DNA from: Candidatus Roseilinea sp.
GTDB lineage: Bacteria > Chloroflexota > Anaerolineae > J036 > Brachytrichaceae
Reading direction: 5' to 3'
Assembly: GCA_026003755.1 (NCBI GenBank)
Contig: BPHV01000002.1
Coordinates: forward strand, 682,001-746,000
DNA length: 64,000 nucleotides
Shown: piece after piece, positions 37,529-45,865 of the stretch
How positions within the stretch are numbered: the first letter of the stretch is position 1
Layout: every line of letters begins with the position of its first letter
The notes under the pieces: model-generated
Database searches by the model: none
Told to the model about the DNA's origin: nothing
What the model saw: only the letters and a program-made list of their open reading frames with translations
Position numbers and translations under genes: made by a program

Positions 37529-38488
37529 ATGAAAACACACGATGGCCGCAACCCTGGCATCCCGCTCGACTTGAGCTGGGTGGAAGCCGCGCGCGTGAAC
37601 CGCAGCGCGGTAGAGCGCCGGAGCGCCACATTGCCGGCGCGCCGTTCGGTCAAGCAAGCCTGGCAGGCTGCCTGGCTGCTACGCGCGATCACCCTCATGG
37701 ACTTGACGACGCTTCAGGGGGATGACTCGCCCGGCAACGTGCAGCGCCTGTGCGCTAAGGCGCGCCGGCCCGTGCGCGGCGACCTGCTCGAGGCGCTCGG
37801 CGCGCGTGAGTTGCCGGTCTGCGTGGCCGCCGTGTGCGTCTATCACGAGATGGTGCCCGTCGCCGTGAAAGCGCTCGCCGGCTCCAACATCCCCGTTGCG
37901 GCCGTCTCCGCTGGCTTTCCCGCCGGCATGACTCCGCTCGACCTGCGCGTGAAAGAAATCGAATATGCCATCGAGATGGGCGCCCAAGAGATAGACATCG
38001 TGATCTCCAGGCGACACGTGCTCACCGGCAACTGGGCCGCGCTCTACGACGAAGTCCGCGCCTTCCGAGCGGCATGCGGCCATGCCCCCATGAAGGCGAT
38101 CGTGGAGGCCGGTGAACTGGCGACGCTGCGTCAGGTGTATCAGGCCAGCCTGGTGTGCATGATGGCCGGCGCCGACTTCATCAAGACTTCGACCGGGAAG
38201 GCAGCGGTCAACGCAACGCTGCCGATTGGCCTGGTGATGTGCCGAGCGATTCGCGACTACGCCGCGCGCACAGACTACCCCGTGGGGTTCAAGCCCGCCG
38301 GCGGCATTCGCACCGCCAAGCAAGCGCTTGACTGGATGATCCTCATTAAGGAGGAGTTGGGCGATGCATGGCTGCGGCCGAGTCTCTTTCGTTTCGGCGC
38401 CAGTGCGCTGCTGGCCGACATCGAACGGCAACTCGAACATCACGTCACCGGCGCCTATTCGGCGTCGTTCAGACACCCAATGGTCTAA
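37529..38488 (+). CDS. deoC: Deoxyribose-phosphate aldolase, eukaryote-like long form
   Basis: The protein has 319 residues. The Schiff-base lysine is K219 in DFIKTSTGK and the proton-relay lysine is K255 in GFKPAGGIR. It catalyses 2-deoxyribose-5-phosphate to glyceraldehyde-3-phosphate plus acetaldehyde. The N-terminus (DLSWVEAARVN, then AWQAAWLLRAITLMDLTTL) and the C-terminus (ERQLEHHVTGAYSA) resemble the long animal-type DERA, not the 220-250-residue bacterial form. This supports the upstream start despite the lack of a Shine-Dalgarno. It begins 15 bp after rnpB and is probably read through from it. Confidence 0.92.
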   Translation: MKTHDGRNPGIPLDLSWVEAARVNRSAVERRSATLPARRSVKQAWQAAWLLRAITLMDLTTLQGDDSPGNVQRLCAKARRPVRGDLLEALGARELPVCVAAVCVYHEMVPVAVKALAGSNIPVAAVSAGFPAGMTPLDLRVKEIEYAIEMGAQEIDIVISRRHVLTGNWAALYDEVRAFRAACGHAPMKAIVEAGELATLRQVYQASLVCMMAGADFIKTSTGKAAVNATLPIGLVMCRAIRDYAARTDYPVGFKPAGGIRTAKQALDWMILIKEELGDAWLRPSLFRFGASALLADIERQLEHHVTGAYSASFRHPMV

Positions 38489-38520
38489 CCAGGGGCTAAA
38501 AGTGGTCATATCGCACGCAG

Positions 38521-38721
38521 GGGGCAGGTTCTCGTCAATGAAGCGCTCGTAAGTGACCCGGGTTGAGGTCGGTCTCTACATCGTCCTCGGTCATGAAAGA
38601 CTGCATCGTGCTGATAGGGCGACATCGTGCCTTCAGCGGGCGGCCGATGGCACAGCCGCCGTAGCCTTTTGCCCACCGAGCTGACGACGCCGCCTGTGCA
38701 AAAAAAAATGAATTTAGGCAT
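38521..38721 (-). pseudogene. Decayed 5' fragment of CTP synthase (pyrG)
   Basis: On the minus strand an AGGAGG (plus 38731-38736) precedes ATG at 38721, then MPKFIFFCTGGVVSSVGK, close to the PyrG start (MTKYIFVTGGVVSSLGKG). A frame change follows with GYGGCAIGRPLKA. About 17 codons are then missing, and GTMSPYQHDAVF, TEDDVETDLNPGH and YERFIDENLPP follow in shifting frames. All are PyrG residues up to about 90. A run of nine A/T sits in the fifth to eighth codons. The rest of pyrG is gone. The gap 38489-39015 holds only this relic and, beyond it, the liv promoter. Confidence 0.85.
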
Positions 38722-38851
38722 GACTGCTCGCCTCCTAACTGATCGTGGGCTTAGGTTACATGGCGCGCGTAAAAGGCGCTGACCAAGAAATTTTGCAGCG
38801 CGTCGCATTATGGCGCCGACAGGTGAACCGATTTGCAAAGACCTCTCGCAC

Positions 38852-38880
38852 TTGACAAAGGATACTGCCTTGAGTAGATT
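38852..38880 (+). promoter_or_regulatory. Candidate sigma-70 promoter of the liv operon
   Basis: TTGACA (38852-38857), a 17 bp spacer and TAGATT (38875-38880, 4 of 6 to TATAAT). It gives a 5' UTR of about 130 nt to the livJ ATG at 39016, with AGAGGAG upstream of that start. Bases 38722-38851 show nothing else. Confidence 0.55.
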
Positions 38881-39015
38881 ATTGTCCGCGCTGCTCGGCC
38901 AGCTTACATCGGGCGCTCATAAGCCTACTCACGCGTAAACATGTCAACCTGATTCGCCCTTGTGTTCTGGATTAGCTAGAGTCAACCAAATCTTTCAGAG
39001 GAGTGAGAAAGAGCC

Positions 39016-40320
39016 ATGAGATATCAAGCCAGTAAACTGTTGCTTACCACGTTCTTGATCGGTGCGCTCGCTGCATGCGCACCGGCCGCGCCGGCCGCTC
39101 CCACGGCTGCACCGGCCGCTCCTACGGCCGCGCCGGCCGAACCCACGGCCGCGCCTACAGCCGCGCCGGCCGAACCCACGGCGACGACGGCCCCTGTCGC
39201 GCCGGCCATGAGCGGCAAGATCAAGATCGCCACGCAAAGCCCACTCTCCGGCCCACAGGCTGCGCTCGGCACCGGCATCCGCAACGGCGCCGACCTCGGC
39301 TTGCAGGATATGGGCAAGATGCTGACCGACATGGGCTTTGAAGTCGAGCTGGCGCCGTTCGACGACCAGGCCAAGCCGGAAGTCGGCGCTGCGAACGCTA
39401 AGAACATCGCCTCCGACCCCGATATTCTCTGCATCGTCGGTCACCTGAACTCCGGCGTTGCGCTGGCTTCGCTGCCGACCTACAAGGACAACAGCCTCGC
39501 GATGGTCTCCCCGGCCAACACCAACCCGAAGATCACGGAGAGCGGATATCAAAACGCCTTCCGTGTGGTGGGTCGCGATGACGTTCAGGGCGCCGTGGGC
39601 GAGGAGTTTGCCCGCACCGAGATGAAGATCAAGAGCGTGTACATCATCCACGACAAGACCGACTACGGCCAGGGCGTCGCCGAGTTCTTCCGCCAGCAAG
39701 CCGAGAAGAACGGCCTCCAGGTCTTGGGCTTCGAGGGCACGGAGGAGAAGTCGAACTTCGAGTCCATCCTGACGCCGATTCAGGCCGCCAACCCGGATCT
39801 GATCTACTTCGGCGGCATCTATGACCAGGCCGGCCCGTTGTTCCGCCAGGCGCGCGATCGCGGCATCACGGCCAAGTTCCTCGGCCCCGACGGCTTGGAC
39901 TCGCCCGAGCTGCTGAAGCTGGCCGGCGACGCGGTGAAGGGCATGTACTACACGTCAGTGGCCGCGCCCGTCAGCCAGTTCCCCGATGCCGCCAAGTTCG
40001 CCGAAGACTACAAGGCCAAGTTCAACGAGGATGCCCCGCCGTTCTCCGCGCAAGCCTATGACGCGATGGGCATCTGCATCCGCGCGATTGCGCAGGCGGC
40101 CGAGAAGGCCGGCGGCAAGCCCTCCCGCGAGCAGGTCGTCCAGGCCATTCGCGATGCGGGCGAATACAAGGGCATCACCGGCGCCTACACCTTCAACGCA
40201 AAGGGCGACCCCGTCACCTCCACCTACTTCGTATTGCAGGTGAGCGATAAGGACGGCGAACCTGGCGAGGTGTGGAATGAAAACGCCGTGGTCAAGAAGC
40301 TGGACATCCCAGCGCCGTAA
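39016..40320 (+). CDS. livJ: Branched-chain amino-acid ABC transporter substrate-binding lipoprotein
   Basis: The 434-residue protein has a lipobox LAAC with the lipidated C21. An Ala-Pro-Thr-rich linker (residues 22-60) built from repeats of AAPTAAP/AAPAEPT follows, then a Leu/Ile/Val-binding-type domain beginning with GKIKIATQSPLSGPQAALG. It is the first gene of livJHMGF and would bind branched-chain amino acids or related ligands outside the membrane. The exact ligand cannot be told from sequence. Confidence 0.93.
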   Translation: MRYQASKLLLTTFLIGALAACAPAAPAAPTAAPAAPTAAPAEPTAAPTAAPAEPTATTAPVAPAMSGKIKIATQSPLSGPQAALGTGIRNGADLGLQDMGKMLTDMGFEVELAPFDDQAKPEVGAANAKNIASDPDILCIVGHLNSGVALASLPTYKDNSLAMVSPANTNPKITESGYQNAFRVVGRDDVQGAVGEEFARTEMKIKSVYIIHDKTDYGQGVAEFFRQQAEKNGLQVLGFEGTEEKSNFESILTPIQAANPDLIYFGGIYDQAGPLFRQARDRGITAKFLGPDGLDSPELLKLAGDAVKGMYYTSVAAPVSQFPDAAKFAEDYKAKFNEDAPPFSAQAYDAMGICIRAIAQAAEKAGGKPSREQVVQAIRDAGEYKGITGAYTFNAKGDPVTSTYFVLQVSDKDGEPGEVWNENAVVKKLDIPAP

Positions 40321-40352
40321 AGCCCATCCGATCACCGCTGCCGCATGAAACG

Positions 40353-40387
40353 GGCGGGGGAGCTTCTACCCTCCCCCGCCTGTTTTG
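40353..40387 (+). terminator. Intrinsic terminator between livJ and livH
   Basis: A 10 bp GC stem (40353-40362 with 40371-40380) followed by TGTTTTG. It lies 33 bp after the livJ stop. Partial termination here would give more binding protein than permease, the usual arrangement for ABC importers. Confidence 0.75.
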
Positions 40388-40476
40388 TATTAGACTGTGC
40401 GGCCAAGCGGCGCAGACGCGCCTGCGCCGTCGAAGATCGAAAGAGCCGAAACTAAAGCTGGTCAGTCCACCTCCCT

Positions 40477-41656
40477 ATGGCGATTGCAGCAGATGCTCTT
40501 CCCGCCCCTGCTAGCCGCCGCACGCTGCGCATGACCTTGGCTGGCGTGTTCGGACCACTGGGACAAGTGTTCATCTTCGTCGTCGGCAGCGCCATCGTGC
40601 TCAGCGTGATCACGGTGCTGGTCGCTTTTCTGTTGCGCGGCACGCGCACCAACGTAGACCTCGTCCAGGCGACGCTCACCATCCTGCCGCAGGTGATCGT
40701 TGACGGATTGGTGCGCGGCTTCCTGTTTGCCACGATCGCGCTCGGCTACACCATGGTGTACGGCGTGCTGGAATTCATCAACTTCGCGCACGGCGAAATC
40801 TTCATGGTCGGCGCATTCCTCCGGCGCTGCGCTAGGCGCAGCATTAGCCGCATCGGGAATACTGAATGCCCTCCCGCCTTTGTTGTTCGTCCTGATCGCG
40901 GTGATCGTGGGCATGGCGGTCAGCGGCACGCTGGCCGTCACGATCGAACGCATCGCCTATCGTCCACTGCGCAACGCACCTCGCCTGGTGCCGCTGATCT
41001 CAGCCATCGGCGTTTCGTTGTTGCTGCAAGACGGCATGCGCCTGATCGCTAACGTGACCGGCCTGGGCTTCAACGCACGCTTCCCGACGCCAAACTTCGG
41101 CCCGCCGTTGCAACTGGCGCAGATCCCCGCGGCCGATGGGCGCACCATCCCGCTCATCCTCGACGTGCGCGCGCTGATCTTCATCGTTGCCGCCACGCTG
41201 ATGTTGATCGGGCTGAACTACCTGGTCAACGCCACCAAGCTGGGCACGGCCATCCGCGCCGTGGCGCAAGACCGCCCGACGGCTAGCCTGATGGGGATCA
41301 ACGTCAATCAGATCATCGCGCTCACCTTCCTGATCGGCGGCGCGCTGGGCGGCGCGGCCGGCGTGCTCTTCGGCATCCGCGTGGGCACGGTCAACCCCTA
41401 CATCGGTTTTCTCCCCGGCTTGAAGGCGTTTACCGCGGCGGTGCTGGGCGGCATCGGCAACATTCCGGGCGCGATGGTCGGCGGGATCGTCCTAGGCTTC
41501 TTGGAGGCGTTCGTGGCCTCTTATCTGTCGCTGCTCACCGGCGGCGCATTCTCCGGCGCCAGTTACGCCGACATCGTGGCGTTCGCCATCTTGATCCTGA
41601 TTTTGATCTTCCGCCCATCCGGCCTGCTGGGCGAAGCCGTCGCGCAAAAGGTGTAA
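40477..41656 (+). pseudogene. livH: Branched-chain amino-acid permease LivH, interrupted by an apparent frameshift
   Basis: The N-terminal part is read in one frame (MAIAADALPAPASRRT to EFINFAHGEIFMVGAF, 40477 to about 40818). Everything after it, SGAALGAALAASGILNALPP to the end, is read in the +1 frame from about 40817. Joined, they make one normal LivH permease of about 390 residues with about eight helices and the GGIGNIPGAMVGGIVLG loop. The break is around TTCCTCCGG near 40815-40822. All the neighbouring liv genes are intact, so a base error in the assembly is as likely as a real inactivating mutation. Confidence 0.85.
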
Positions 41657-41659
41657 CCC

Positions 41660-42976
41660 ATGAGCACGACTTCTCTGCCGAACTCTCCGTTCGCCGCGCT
41701 GAATCGCGGGCCGCTGGCTTACGTCGCACTCACGGCCTACATCGTCGTGACCAGCGCCCTGATGCTGATGAACACGCGCACCAGCCTCGGCGCAGATGTG
41801 TTGTTCATCTTGTTCCTGTTGAGCTTCTTGTGGCTCTACCGCGCCAAGGTATCGAACGGCTATAAGCTGGCGCTCGGCGCGATCATGCTGATCGGCGTCG
41901 TGCCCTACTTCGGCACGATGAACGCCTACTACATCGAGTTGGCCATCCAGGCCGGCATCTTCGTCGCGTTGGCGCTCGGGCTGAACGTGGTGGTGGGCTT
42001 CGCCGGCTTGCTCGACCTCGGCTATGTGGCCTTCTTCGCCGTCGGCGCGTATCTCTGGGGCATCTTCAGCACGGATCAGATCGGACAGATCTCGCCGGGC
42101 GCCTCCCCGGTCGCGTCACAGTTGTTCTATCTGTTCATGGCGCTGGGGCTATTCGTGGGCGCGTTCTTCGGCGTCTTGCTTGGCTTGCCGGTGCTGCGGT
42201 TGCGCGGCGACTATCTGGCCATCGTCACGCTCGGCCTGGGCGAGGTCATTCGTGTGCTGGCAGTGAACCTAGATCGGCCGATCAACATCACCAACGGCTC
42301 GCAGGGCATCAAGTCGATCGCCCGGCCTCCGTTGCCCGACTTCTTGCGCGCGCTCTTCCCGGGGCTAAACGATCCACAACTCTACCAACTCTTCATCTAT
42401 GCGCTGGCGCTGCTGGTGGTGGGCCTGACCGTGCTAACCGTCTTCCGACTGAAGCACTCGCGCATCGGCCGCGCCTGGGAGGCGATCCGCGAGGATGAGA
42501 CGGCGGCCATCGCCATGGGCGTCCCGCTGGTGCGGATGAAGCTGATGGCTTTCGCTGTGGGCGCGTCGTTCGCCGGCGTGATGGGCGTGTTGTTCGCAGC
42601 CAAACAGCAGTTCATCAATCCGCCGACCTTCGACCTGATCCGCTCCATCGGTATCCTGGCCATGGTGATCCTCGGCGGCATGGGCAGCATTCCCGGCGTG
42701 ATCCTCGGCGGCGTGCTCGTCACGCTGCTCGACTTGCAGATCCTGCCACGCATCGCCACCGAGCTGAGCGCTCTCAAGCGGCAGGGGGTCGTCATTCCAG
42801 ACTGGTTCGACCCGGCACAATACCAGCGCGCGTTGTTCGGGTTACTGCTGATCATCATGATGATCTTCCGGCCGGAGGGCATCTTGCCCGACCAGCGTCG
42901 GCGTGAAGAAGCACACGCGACTGAGGATCAGGAGGCATTGGCCGAAGCCGAAACCGGCGAAGCAACGCCGGCGTAG
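41660..42976 (+). CDS. livM: Branched-chain amino-acid permease LivM
   Basis: The 438-residue polytopic membrane protein has the LivM coupling loop (AWEAIREDETAAIAMG) and the GGMGSIPGVILGG element near the C-terminus, followed by a charged tail. It starts 3 bp after livH. It would pair with LivH to form the membrane channel of the importer. Confidence 0.93.
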   Translation: MSTTSLPNSPFAALNRGPLAYVALTAYIVVTSALMLMNTRTSLGADVLFILFLLSFLWLYRAKVSNGYKLALGAIMLIGVVPYFGTMNAYYIELAIQAGIFVALALGLNVVVGFAGLLDLGYVAFFAVGAYLWGIFSTDQIGQISPGASPVASQLFYLFMALGLFVGAFFGVLLGLPVLRLRGDYLAIVTLGLGEVIRVLAVNLDRPINITNGSQGIKSIARPPLPDFLRALFPGLNDPQLYQLFIYALALLVVGLTVLTVFRLKHSRIGRAWEAIREDETAAIAMGVPLVRMKLMAFAVGASFAGVMGVLFAAKQQFINPPTFDLIRSIGILAMVILGGMGSIPGVILGGVLVTLLDLQILPRIATELSALKRQGVVIPDWFDPAQYQRALFGLLLIIMMIFRPEGILPDQRRREEAHATEDQEALAEAETGEATPA

Positions 42977-42985
42977 AGGACAATC

Positions 42986-43762
42986 ATGGCGCTACTCGAA
43001 GCACAAAACGTCACCAAGTCCTTTGGCGGTCTGACCGCAGTGAACAACGTCTCGCTCACCGTCGAACGCGGCAGCATCGTCAGCGTGATCGGCCCCAACG
43101 GGGCCGGCAAGACCACGTTCTTCAACGTGCTGACGGGCATCTACAAGCCCGATCACGGCAGCGTCATCTTCGACGGCGCATCCATCGCCGGTCAGCGTCC
43201 CGACCAAATCACCCGGCAGGGCATCGCCCGCACCTTTCAGAACATCCGGCTGTTCAACAACATGACCGCGATCGAAAATGTGCTGGTGGGGATGCACGCG
43301 CGCTTAAGCGCCAAGATGTGGCAGATTATCTTCCAAAGCCCAAGCGTGCGCGCCGAGGAGCTGCGCGCACGCGCCCGCGCTCGCGAGCTGCTGAAGTTCG
43401 TCGGCCTGGAAGGCCGGTATGACGCGCTGGCCAAGAATCTGCCCTACGGCGACCAGCGCCGCTTGGAGATCGCCCGCGCGTTGGCTACTGAGCCAAAGCT
43501 GATCTTGTTGGACGAGCCGACCGCCGGCATGAATCCCCAAGAGACGCTCGAAGCGACGCGGCTGATCCAACGCCTGCGCGACGAGTTGGGGCTGACGGTG
43601 ATCCTGATCGAGCACGATATGCGCGTGGTCATGACCATCTCCGAGCGCATCTCGGTGCTGGACTACGGCGAGAAGATCGCCGAGGGCAAGCCGGAGGAGA
43701 TTCGCGCCAACGCACGCGTCGTGGAGGCTTATCTGGGACGCGGCGCGGCGGCCGGCCATTGA
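42986..43762 (+). CDS. livG: Branched-chain amino-acid ABC transporter ATPase LivG
   Basis: The 258-residue ATPase has Walker A GPNGAGKTT, signature YGDQRRLEIARAL and Walker B ILLDEPTAGMNP, with the His-switch at EHDMRVV. The longer helical insert after Walker A is the LivG type. It starts 9 bp after livM. Confidence 0.94.
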   Translation: MALLEAQNVTKSFGGLTAVNNVSLTVERGSIVSVIGPNGAGKTTFFNVLTGIYKPDHGSVIFDGASIAGQRPDQITRQGIARTFQNIRLFNNMTAIENVLVGMHARLSAKMWQIIFQSPSVRAEELRARARARELLKFVGLEGRYDALAKNLPYGDQRRLEIARALATEPKLILLDEPTAGMNPQETLEATRLIQRLRDELGLTVILIEHDMRVVMTISERISVLDYGEKIAEGKPEEIRANARVVEAYLGRGAAAGH

Positions 43763-43869
43763 GCGCCATTTGGGGCTGGGGCGTGGGGGTGAAGGCCGTG
43801 CCTTCGCCTATCCCGATATGACCAGATAGACGTTACACGACTTAACCTTAACCAGTGATCGAGCGCAGC

Positions 43870-44589
43870 ATGACACTACTCGAGCTGAAAGACGTCCACA
43901 CCTACTACGGCAACATCCACGCCCTCAAAGGCATCTCGCTATCGGTCGAGAAAGGCGAGATCGTCACGTTGATCGGGTCGAACGGCGCCGGAAAGAGCAC
44001 CACGCTGCGGACAATCTCCGGACTGCTGACGCCGCGCCACGGCGAAATCTTGCTGGAGGGGCAGCGGATTGACCACCTGCCGGCGCACGAGATCGTCGCC
44101 CGCGGCGTGTTGCAATCCCCCGAAGGGCGGCGCATCTTTCCCCGGCTGACGGTGCGCGAAAACCTGGAGATGGGCGCCTATCAGCGTCGCGACGCCGACG
44201 GCGTCCGACAGGATATGGAGCGCGTGTTCACGCTCTTCCCGCGCTTGCGCGAACGCATCAATCAGCGCGGCGGCACGCTCTCCGGCGGCGAGCAACAGAT
44301 GCTCGCCATCGGCCGAGCGCTGATGGGCCGGCCGCGCGTGTTGTTGCTCGATGAGCCTTCCATGGGGCTGGCGCCGGTGCTCGTCGAGCAAATCTTCAAC
44401 ATCATCCAGGAGATCAACCAGCAGGGTACGACTATCCTGCTGGTGGAGCAGAACGCGCGCCTGGCGCTGGGCATCGCCCACCGCGGCTACGTGTTGGAAA
44501 CCGGCCGGATCACGCTCTCCGGCGAGGGTAAGCGCCTGCTCGACGATCCGCGGGTGAGAGCTGCCTACCTGGGTGAATCGGAACACTGA
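43870..44589 (+). CDS. livF: Branched-chain amino-acid ABC transporter ATPase LivF
   Basis: ATG at 43870 (MTLLELKDVHTYYGN) matches the family start. An in-frame GTG at 43855 is the alternative. The 239-residue ATPase has Walker A GSNGAGKSTT, signature LSGGEQQMLAIGRAL and Walker B LLLDEPSMGL. It lies 107 bp after livG, and the gap shows two adjacent TTAACC words (43842-43853) but no terminator. Confidence 0.94.
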   Translation: MTLLELKDVHTYYGNIHALKGISLSVEKGEIVTLIGSNGAGKSTTLRTISGLLTPRHGEILLEGQRIDHLPAHEIVARGVLQSPEGRRIFPRLTVRENLEMGAYQRRDADGVRQDMERVFTLFPRLRERINQRGGTLSGGEQQMLAIGRALMGRPRVLLLDEPSMGLAPVLVEQIFNIIQEINQQGTTILLVEQNARLALGIAHRGYVLETGRITLSGEGKRLLDDPRVRAAYLGESEH

Positions 44590-44616
44590 CGTGAGCGACT
44601 ACCGAAGGTCGCCCCG

Positions 44617-44958
44617 CTATGCAGGCGCTTGCGCCAGATCGGCGATGATGTCATCGGCGCCCTCGCAGCCGACTGATTCGCCAGCGCGCTGCGGATGCCA
44701 CTCGAGGCCGAGGTGATGCACCTTGCCCACCGCGGGGTGCGACTCGAGGAGGCGTGCCACGGCCCAGGCACGGGCATTGTGCCGCGCCATGCGCAGCCCG
44801 TAGGTCAGCAGGCCGCGCGCAAACGACCGCATCCGCATCGCCAACGGTCCCCTTCGGGCCACATCATCTTGCCACACAGTCCAGGACTCGCCGCCGTGCG
44901 CATCCTTAAGCGCCATGAACAGCGCGTAATCCTCCAGCCAACGTTTGCTCTTCAGCAT
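44617..44958 (-). pseudogene. Chimeric remnant: malQ piece joined to a trans-sulfuration PLP-enzyme piece
   Basis: This 113-codon frame is not a normal protein. Residues 5-33 (WLEDYALFMALKDAHGG and on) match the middle of 4-alpha-glucanotransferase (MalQ). Residues about 46-91 (LLTYGLRMARHNARAWAVAR, HPAVGKVHHLGLEWHPQ) match the C-terminal part of cystathionine gamma-synthase / O-acetylhomoserine sulfhydrylase. The end (SVGCEGADDIIADLAQA) matches its last helix, with the intervening segment deleted. It is best read as two gene relics fused by deletion, although the frame is still open and might be expressed. Confidence 0.7.
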
Positions 44959-45077
44959 TCCTCATTGGGTGAAGCCGAACACCGCTCGACCTTCCCATAG
45001 CGCATTCCTCGCGATGATGATGTGCGATGTGATTGTGACCTAAACGCATGGCTCCGGCCGCCCTGCCTCTAGAGCGT

Positions 45078-45155
45078 TAACCACCTTTTTAAAGCCTGTT
45101 TACGCCGGCCTAACCACTTTACCTCTACCTTTGGTTATCCTCATCGGCGTAACCA
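45078..45155 (+). promoter_or_regulatory. Three spaced TAACCA direct repeats upstream of the secreted duplicated protein
   Basis: TAACCA occurs at 45078-45083, 45111-45116 and 45150-45155, 33 and 39 bp apart, all in the 103 bp before the gene. The first two extend to TAACCAC followed by T-rich bases. Such repeats could bind a response regulator; an OmpR-type one is encoded 700 bp downstream. Only the repetition is observed. Confidence 0.35.
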
Positions 45156-45180
45156 ACATTACACTGATGGAGGATAACAG

Positions 45181-45711
45181 ATGAATCGCTTTATCAAGGT
45201 ATGTGTCGCCGGTATCGCGGCTTTCGCGCTAGCACTGATCGCCTTGCAACCGGCTTTCGCCAAGCACAATAACGGCAACTTTAAGTTCTACGGCACCGTG
45301 CAGAGCCTGCCGGCCGGCCTGTACGGCGCATGGGTGGTGGATGGCCGCACCGTCAACGTCGGCCCCGGCACCGCGATCAAGCAGAAATACGGCCCCATAG
45401 GGGTGGGGTCCTACGTAGAAGTGAAAGGCTGGTTACAGCCGGACGGCTCGGTGAACGCCACGAAGATTGATGTCAAGCGCGGCAACGGCGGCGGGCCTGG
45501 CTACTATACGAAGTTCTACGGCGTGGTGCAAAGCCTGCCGGCCGGCCTGTACGGCGCATGGGTGGTAAACGGCCGCACCGTCAACGTCGGCCCCGGCACT
45601 GTGATCCGGCAAAAGTACGGCCCCATCGGCGTCGGCTCGATCGTCGAAGTGAAGGGCTACCAGCAGCCGGACGGCTCAGTGAACGCCACAAAGATTGAAG
45701 GCAAGCGATAA
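45181..45711 (+). CDS. Secreted protein of two tandem DUF5666-like domains
   Basis: GGAGG precedes the ATG by about 6 bases. A signal peptide (residues 1-27, core AGIAAFALALIALQPAFA) is followed by two copies of a domain of about 76 residues. The copies begin at DNA 45283 and 45511 and share FYGxVQSLPAGLYGAWVV, then GRTVNVGPGT, then QKYGPIGVGS. The pattern fits the OB-fold-like DUF5666 family of unknown function. The two copies are nearly identical in DNA, so the duplication is recent or kept similar by conversion. Confidence 0.8.
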   Translation: MNRFIKVCVAGIAAFALALIALQPAFAKHNNGNFKFYGTVQSLPAGLYGAWVVDGRTVNVGPGTAIKQKYGPIGVGSYVEVKGWLQPDGSVNATKIDVKRGNGGGPGYYTKFYGVVQSLPAGLYGAWVVNGRTVNVGPGTVIRQKYGPIGVGSIVEVKGYQQPDGSVNATKIEGKR

Positions 45712-45734
45712 GCAATATTCCCGGCGAGAGCACC

Positions 45735-45774
45735 CAGCAGAGTGGGCAGCCTGATCGGGCTGCCCACTCTGCTG
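45735..45774 (+). terminator. 17 bp hairpin after the DUF5666-like gene
   Basis: 45735-45751 pairs perfectly with 45758-45774, with a 6-base loop, 23 bp past the stop. No T-run follows, but the stem is very strong, so a terminator or a 3' stability element is likely. Confidence 0.5.
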
Positions 45775-45865
45775 GCATGAGACACTCGATGAACATCGCA
45801 GCCTCCGATCGAGTGCGGCACAGGCCTGACGCGGTTGCATCGCGGCCAAATGTAGGATTCTGACC

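Noticed and set aside
39070-39200. Short repeats in livJ that might be a CRISPR-like array
   Set aside because: They are codon repeats of the Ala-Pro-Thr linker of a lipoprotein, with no spacer structure.
40815-40822. Programmed ribosomal frameshift in livH
   Set aside because: No slippery sequence or following pseudoknot was seen, and LivH is not known to use one.
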